NCBI GenBank assembly: GCA_964405775.1
Contig: CAYOPG010000118.1
Coordinates: forward strand, 1-5,009
From: JAAZFF01 sp964405775
GTDB taxonomy: Bacteria > Verrucomicrobiota > Kiritimatiellia > RFP12 > UBA3636
Direction of reading: 5' to 3'
DNA: 5,009 nucleotides
Both the position numbers and the translations under genes were made by a program. Shown one piece after another: positions 1 through 2,862 of the stretch. The stretch's first letter is position 1. Each line of letters begins with the position of its first letter. The notes beneath the pieces were generated by a model that was not told the origin of the DNA, did no database searches, and saw only the letters and a list, made by a program, of their open reading frames with translations.

Positions 1-1
1 G

Positions 2-361
2 GCATTGCGTGGGGCGTTTCCGGACGATTATGTTTGGACGATGGGTGTGGACACCAACGCCTTCCGCGTAGCGCAGTTGCGGACGGACGTCGGCCTCACC
101 GGCATATACACCTTGCGGCTCGACGGCGATCCCGCCTACAAAGTGTGGCAGAGTTCCGCCCCTGCCACCAACCATACACCGCTGCTCGTCGCGGGCCAGA
201 CTGTAACCAACGGCGTCGATGGCGTTTGGTGGAACACTGGTTCGACTGCCAATTTGTACTTGCAGTCCGTCACCAACGGCACTTCGATATTGACATACAC
301 CTTCATGGGCACAGGCGAAGCCGAGGGCATCATAAGCCGCGCCTCGCTGAAAATGACGGCC
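2..361 (+). repeat. Shared 120-codon Ig-like module, copy 1
   Basis: This segment aligns codon for codon, without gaps, with 3121-3480 (constant offset 3119). By eye, 83 of 120 residues are identical. The best-kept parts are the TNAFR.AQLRTDVGL and GIYTLRLDG segments, VTNGVDGV, STANLYLQ, LTYTF, GTGEAEG and SLKMTA. The variable parts are its first dozen residues and a loop near nt 155-180. Similarity ends abruptly after SLKMTA, where the two proteins become unrelated. The start of the module may lie upstream of the window. The alternating beta-strand pattern suggests an Ig-like fold, which is inferred and not tested. Confidence 0.85.
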
Positions 362-1357
362 GGCAAAGTGGATTTCGTGGACGCAACATCCACCGAGGCC
401 GGAACTTCCTTGAATCCGCCGCCGTTCGAAGGGTGCAAACCTTGGCCGTTTGACGTAACCAGAAGCCCCAACCCGGATAAACACATGGTGGTCTTCTACA
501 AGGACGTTGTTGATTCTACTTTCAACGTGGAGGACTTCGACGTGGCGCTGACGGTGAGTTACTCGCCCGCGAGCGCTGTGCGCGAGGATGATTTGGGGTC
601 TTGGTATAAAACAGACGGTCCTTATTCAGGGACATTGGATCAAGGCAATGGTTATGCGGTATATAGCAATCCTAAACTTGGCGGAGTGTACAGGTTTAGC
701 TTCGATTCATACTTGGAGGGGGATGCGAATATTAGCGTGGCGAACGTAGTCCTGCCGCTCGCAGGCGCGGAAATGGACGACGTGATGAAGTCCGACCTGC
801 TCCTCGCAGACGCATTCGCAGCGAAGGTTAATGCAAAATACGCTTCGATGGAATCGGAAAAGGCAGAACAGTTCGACGACTGGTTTTGGAACTATGCTGC
901 CGGCGATTATACGGGGCGGCCCGACAACGCCCTCACCCCCACGGTCTGGGCTTACAACCAAATACAAGACGGTACGGGGTTTGGCGCGGTTTGCACATGG
1001 AAAGGACGCCCCGTCCGGTTGACCAAGCTGAGCAACTTCATCCTTGGCTATACGATGCAGCAAATAGGGGTAAGCAGGGAGTTTGCCCGCTTGGGTACTA
1101 ATCCTTTTACATTCGAAGAAACCACAGACAAGGCAAGCGTCGGCGCGGGCTGGGACGTTGCCAACGGCGCAGATTACGACACAACGGTCGCCAATCTGGT
1201 AAACTACATTTGGATGAACGAGGATGAGGACGACAAGTCAAGAAAGCTCTGGCCTAACCCTAATGCCCCCGACAACTACATGGGGTCTTCCTCTACTAAT
1301 TTATTTAATCGCAATACGGGGTACGGTGCTCCGGGATTTTTGTTCATGGAACCATAA
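2..1357 (+). CDS. 3' part of a large secreted protein: Ig-like module plus unique C-terminal domain (possible effector/toxin), 5' end outside the window
   Basis: The frame is open from the first full codon (GCA at 2) to TAA at 1355-1357, giving 451 residues; the TTG at 5 is not a convincing start because the homologous module in the downstream gene (from 3121) lies inside a longer protein. Nt 2-361 encode a beta-rich, Ig-like segment (VWW, STANLYLQ, LTYTF, GTGEAEG, ending SLKMTA). Nt 362-780 look like further beta-sandwich (KVDFVDA, HMVVFYKD, GGVYRFSFD, VVLPLAGAE). Nt 780-1357 encode a helical, Trp/Asn-rich terminal domain with NFILGYTMQQIG (1034-1069), LGTNPF, a GWDVANGADYDTT stretch and an acidic NEDEDDKSRK segment. 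The terminal domain loosely recalls polymorphic toxin type 44 domains, but I see no diagnostic catalytic set and hold this weakly. The stop codon overlaps the ribosome site of the next gene, so the two are probably co-transcribed. A plain structural surface protein is the main alternative. Confidence 0.85.
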   Translation, partial: ALRGAFPDDYVWTMGVDTNAFRVAQLRTDVGLTGIYTLRLDGDPAYKVWQSSAPATNHTPLLVAGQTVTNGVDGVWWNTGSTANLYLQSVTNGTSILTYTFMGTGEAEGIISRASLKMTAGKVDFVDATSTEAGTSLNPPPFEGCKPWPFDVTRSPNPDKHMVVFYKDVVDSTFNVEDFDVALTVSYSPASAVREDDLGSWYKTDGPYSGTLDQGNGYAVYSNPKLGGVYRFSFDSYLEGDANISVANVVLPLAGAEMDDVMKSDLLLADAFAAKVNAKYASMESEKAEQFDDWFWNYAAGDYTGRPDNALTPTVWAYNQIQDGTGFGAVCTWKGRPVRLTKLSNFILGYTMQQIGVSREFARLGTNPFTFEETTDKASVGAGWDVANGADYDTTVANLVNYIWMNEDEDDKSRKLWPNPNAPDNYMGSSSTNLFNRNTGYGAPGFLFMEP

Positions 1358-1361
1358 GGAG
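1356..1361 (+). promoter_or_regulatory. Strong ribosome binding site AAGGAG before the first small gene
   Basis: AAGGAG lies 7 nt ahead of the ATG at 1369 and overlaps the TAA stop of the preceding gene (TAAGGAG). This fixes the start of the first small gene and suggests translational coupling to the large gene. The other small genes have no comparable site. Confidence 0.8.
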
Positions 1362-1368
1362 AATATAT

Positions 1369-1836
1369 ATGAAAAAACTGATGATTGTTTTTCTGATGAT
1401 GATTGCGGGCTTGGGCACTAGCCATGCACAAACCAACTTCTATACGAATGTGACCAACCTCTGGTATCAGGGGTATAAAACAAACGTGCTTGCCATCGCC
1501 AATGAGCGGCTGGCTGCCAACTCGAACGACATTGCGGGGCTGATTCTGAAAGGGGGATACCACCTCGCATTCACCGAGGTTACGGAAATCTCCAACGCCT
1601 ACCTTCGCGTTATTCAAGTAGCGGATACAATCACGACAACTAATTTTGCGGCATGCTGGAACAAAGAAAGATGGGGGCGGCAAGACTACCTACACATATT
1701 GGATGTTATTGTAGAGCGCAAATTAACCCCTCAACAAATAGAGAATGATAGGAAGAAAGGGTTCATCAAGGGGAAGCGTTTACCTGACAGTTATCTGATA
1801 GAGGCGTTGCAGAAAGACGGATATTTCGATGAGTGA
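1369..1836 (+). CDS. Small secreted TPR-like protein, tandem copy 1 (putative immunity or accessory protein)
   Basis: The gene encodes 155 residues. Residues 1-20 form a clear Sec signal peptide: MKK n-region, hydrophobic core rich in Met/Ile/Leu, and S-H-A before the likely cleavage at Gln21. There is no lipobox Cys, so the product should be soluble and exported. The mature part begins QTNFYTNVTNLWYQGYKTN and is mostly helical. Residues about 43-85 (ANERLAANSNDIAGLILK, then AFTEVTEISNAYLRVI) have the spacing of a TPR-like helical pair. The C-terminus is charged (RKKGFIKGKRLPDSYLIEAL) and ends DGYFDE. It starts 11 nt after the large upstream gene with AAGGAG at 1356-1361. It is the most divergent copy in the signal peptide and in the IVERKLTPQQIENDR segment. 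I do not recognise a named family. Its place directly after a large modular exported protein suggests an immunity or chaperone-like role (inference). Confidence 0.9.
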   Translation: MKKLMIVFLMMIAGLGTSHAQTNFYTNVTNLWYQGYKTNVLAIANERLAANSNDIAGLILKGGYHLAFTEVTEISNAYLRVIQVADTITTTNFAACWNKERWGRQDYLHILDVIVERKLTPQQIENDRKKGFIKGKRLPDSYLIEALQKDGYFDE

Positions 1837-1846
1837 CGGCGATATG
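1829..1846 (+). promoter_or_regulatory. Stop-start overlap junction between copies 1 and 2
   Basis: ATGAGTGACGGCGATATG holds an ATG (1829), the TGA stop of copy 1 (1834-1836) and a second ATG (1844) in the frame of copy 2. No purine-rich ribosome site is evident upstream, which favours termination-reinitiation coupling. The second ATG gives the better signal peptide. Confidence 0.6.
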
Positions 1847-2311
1847 AAGAAATTTACGATTGGTTTGTTGCTGATGTTCGCGGGCTTGGGCACGAGCTTG
1901 GCGCAGACAAACTTCTACACGAATGTGACCAACCTCTGGTATCAGGGGTATAAAACAAACGTGCTTGCCATCGCCAATGAGCGGCTGGCCGCCAACTCGA
2001 ATGACATCGCGGGGCTGATTTTGAAAGGAGAATACCACCTTGCGTTTACCGAAGATGCGGAAATTTCCAACGCCTACCTTCGCGTTATTCAAGTTGCAGA
2101 TACAATCACGACAACTAATTTTGCTTCATGCTGGAACAAAGAAATGTGGGGGAGGCAAGATTATCTCCGCATTTTAGATCGTATAGCAGAAAACCCATTA
2201 ACCCCCCAGCAAGTAGAGGTGGAGAGAAAGAAAGGATTTATCAAGGGAAAGCGATTACCAGACGGCTACCTCATAGAGGCGCTGCAGAAAGACGGATATT
2301 TCGATGAGTGA
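1844..2311 (+). CDS. Small secreted TPR-like protein, tandem copy 2
   Basis: The gene encodes 155 residues from ATG 1844. An in-frame ATG at 1829 would add MSDGD and overlap the previous stop by 8 nt. I prefer 1844 because it lies exactly 475 nt after the start of copy 1 and gives a normal MKK signal-peptide n-region without acidic residues. The signal peptide ends S-L-A before Gln21. Residues 21-61 are identical to copies 1 and 3 although the DNA has silent differences. Differences cluster later: GE/ED at about residues 62-71, SC, M in KEMWGRQ, R in YLRILDRI, and PDGYL. No good Shine-Dalgarno sequence precedes either ATG, so translation probably depends on coupling to the upstream stop codon. 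The function is unknown and the paralogous array suggests the same role as copy 1 with altered specificity (inference). Confidence 0.9.
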   Translation: MKKFTIGLLLMFAGLGTSLAQTNFYTNVTNLWYQGYKTNVLAIANERLAANSNDIAGLILKGEYHLAFTEDAEISNAYLRVIQVADTITTTNFASCWNKEMWGRQDYLRILDRIAENPLTPQQVEVERKKGFIKGKRLPDGYLIEALQKDGYFDE

Positions 2312-2321
2312 CGGTGATATG
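2304..2321 (+). promoter_or_regulatory. Stop-start overlap junction between copies 2 and 3
   Basis: This has the same layout as the first junction (ATGAGTGACGGTGATATG): ATG at 2304, TGA stop of copy 2 at 2309-2311, ATG at 2319. A third version lies at 2779-2796, with TAA in place of TGA, before the truncated leader. Confidence 0.6.
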
Positions 2322-2786
2322 AAAAAAATTACGCTTAGTTTGTTGCTGATGTTCGCCGGCTTGAGTACGAGCCTTGCGCAGACCAACTTCTATACAAACG
2401 TTACCAACCTCTGGTATCAGGGGTATAAAACAAACGTGCTTGCAATCGCCAATGAGCGGCTGGCTGCCAACTCGAACGACATCGCGGGGCTGATTCTGAA
2501 AGCTGAGTACCACGTGGCATTTACAGAAGTTGCGGAAATTTCCAACGCCTACCTTCGCGTTATTCAAGTAGCGGATACGATCACGACAACTAATTTTGTG
2601 GCATCCTGGAACAAAGAAAGATGGGGTCGGCAAGATTACCTGCACATATTGGATTATATTGCAGAAAACCCATTAACACCCCAGCAAGTAGAGGAAGAGA
2701 GGAAAAAAGGGTTCATCAAGGGGAAGCGTTTACCTGACAGTTACCTCATAGAGGCGTTGCAGAAAGACGGATATTTTGATGAGTAA
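2319..2786 (+). CDS. Small secreted TPR-like protein, tandem copy 3
   Basis: The gene encodes 155 residues from ATG 2319; the alternative ATG at 2304 overlaps the previous stop and adds MSDGD. The start lies exactly 475 nt after that of copy 2. The signal peptide (MKKITLSLLLMFAGLSTSLA) is cleaved before Gln21 by the A-x-A-type rule (S-L-A). The conserved mature core and DGYFDE end are retained. It lacks the Cys found in ACW/SCW of copies 1 and 2 (here ASW). Its sequence is a mosaic: KERWGRQDYLHILD and the KGFIKGKRLPDSYL DNA match copy 1, while IAENPLTPQQVE matches copy 2. It ends with TAA, whereas the other two end with TGA. Function unknown, as for the other copies. Confidence 0.9.
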   Translation: MKKITLSLLLMFAGLSTSLAQTNFYTNVTNLWYQGYKTNVLAIANERLAANSNDIAGLILKAEYHVAFTEVAEISNAYLRVIQVADTITTTNFVASWNKERWGRQDYLHILDYIAENPLTPQQVEEERKKGFIKGKRLPDSYLIEALQKDGYFDE

Positions 2787-2856
2787 CGGCGATATGAAGA
2801 AATTTACTATTAGTTTCTTGCTGATGTTCGCGGGCTTGGGCACGGGCCTTGCTTAA
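2779..2856 (+). pseudogene. Truncated fourth leader: signal peptide only, ended by TAA at the cleavage point
   Basis: ATG 2779 or, preferably, ATG 2794 opens a frame for a signal peptide almost identical to those of the small genes (MKKFTISFLLMFAGL, ending GLA). It then meets TAA at 2854-2856. That codon aligns with Gln21 of the small proteins, which is CAA in copy 1, so one C-to-T change would create the stop. Sequence after the stop continues in the same frame into the hydrolase gene (ACC GCC ATG at 2857-2865). The simplest reading is that this was the signal peptide of the downstream large protein. Alternatives are a degraded fourth small gene, a translated leader peptide that feeds reinitiation at 2863, or a sequencing or assembly error. 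Confidence 0.75.
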
Positions 2857-2862
2857 ACCGCC

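Larger units (their letters stand above)
1369..2853 (+). repeat. Tandem array of 475-bp units (three full, one truncated)
   Basis: Unit starts fall at 1369, 1844, 2319 and 2794, each exactly 475 nt apart, with no net insertion or deletion. Each unit is one signal-peptide gene plus a short junction. The fourth unit keeps only its first 60 nt (20 codons of leader) and then joins unrelated sequence. Because 475 is not a multiple of 3, successive copies lie in successive reading frames (1, 2, 3, then 1 again), so the genes cannot read through into one protein. Confidence 0.95.

Noticed and set aside
5..7. TTG as the true start of the first large gene
   Set aside because: The aligned position in the downstream gene is internal to a longer protein, and no signal peptide or ribosome site is present, so the gene is taken to continue upstream of the window.
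136..1063. Open frames on the minus strand and in other + frames within the first large gene
   Set aside because: They overlap a frame supported by protein-level similarity to the 3121-3480 module and have no independent support.
1276..2645. Repeated minus-strand open frames across the small-gene array
   Set aside because: They recur only because the + strand units are duplicated. They have no ribosome sites or recognisable features, and the + strand frames have signal peptides and conserved protein sequence with silent changes.
1369..2853. CRISPR-like or satellite repeat array
   Set aside because: The unit is 475 bp, is coding from end to end and has no spacers.
2854..2856. TAA read as glutamine (alternative genetic code)
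   Set aside because: TAA ends the first large gene at a natural position just before a ribosome site and also ends small copy 3, so it is a normal stop here.
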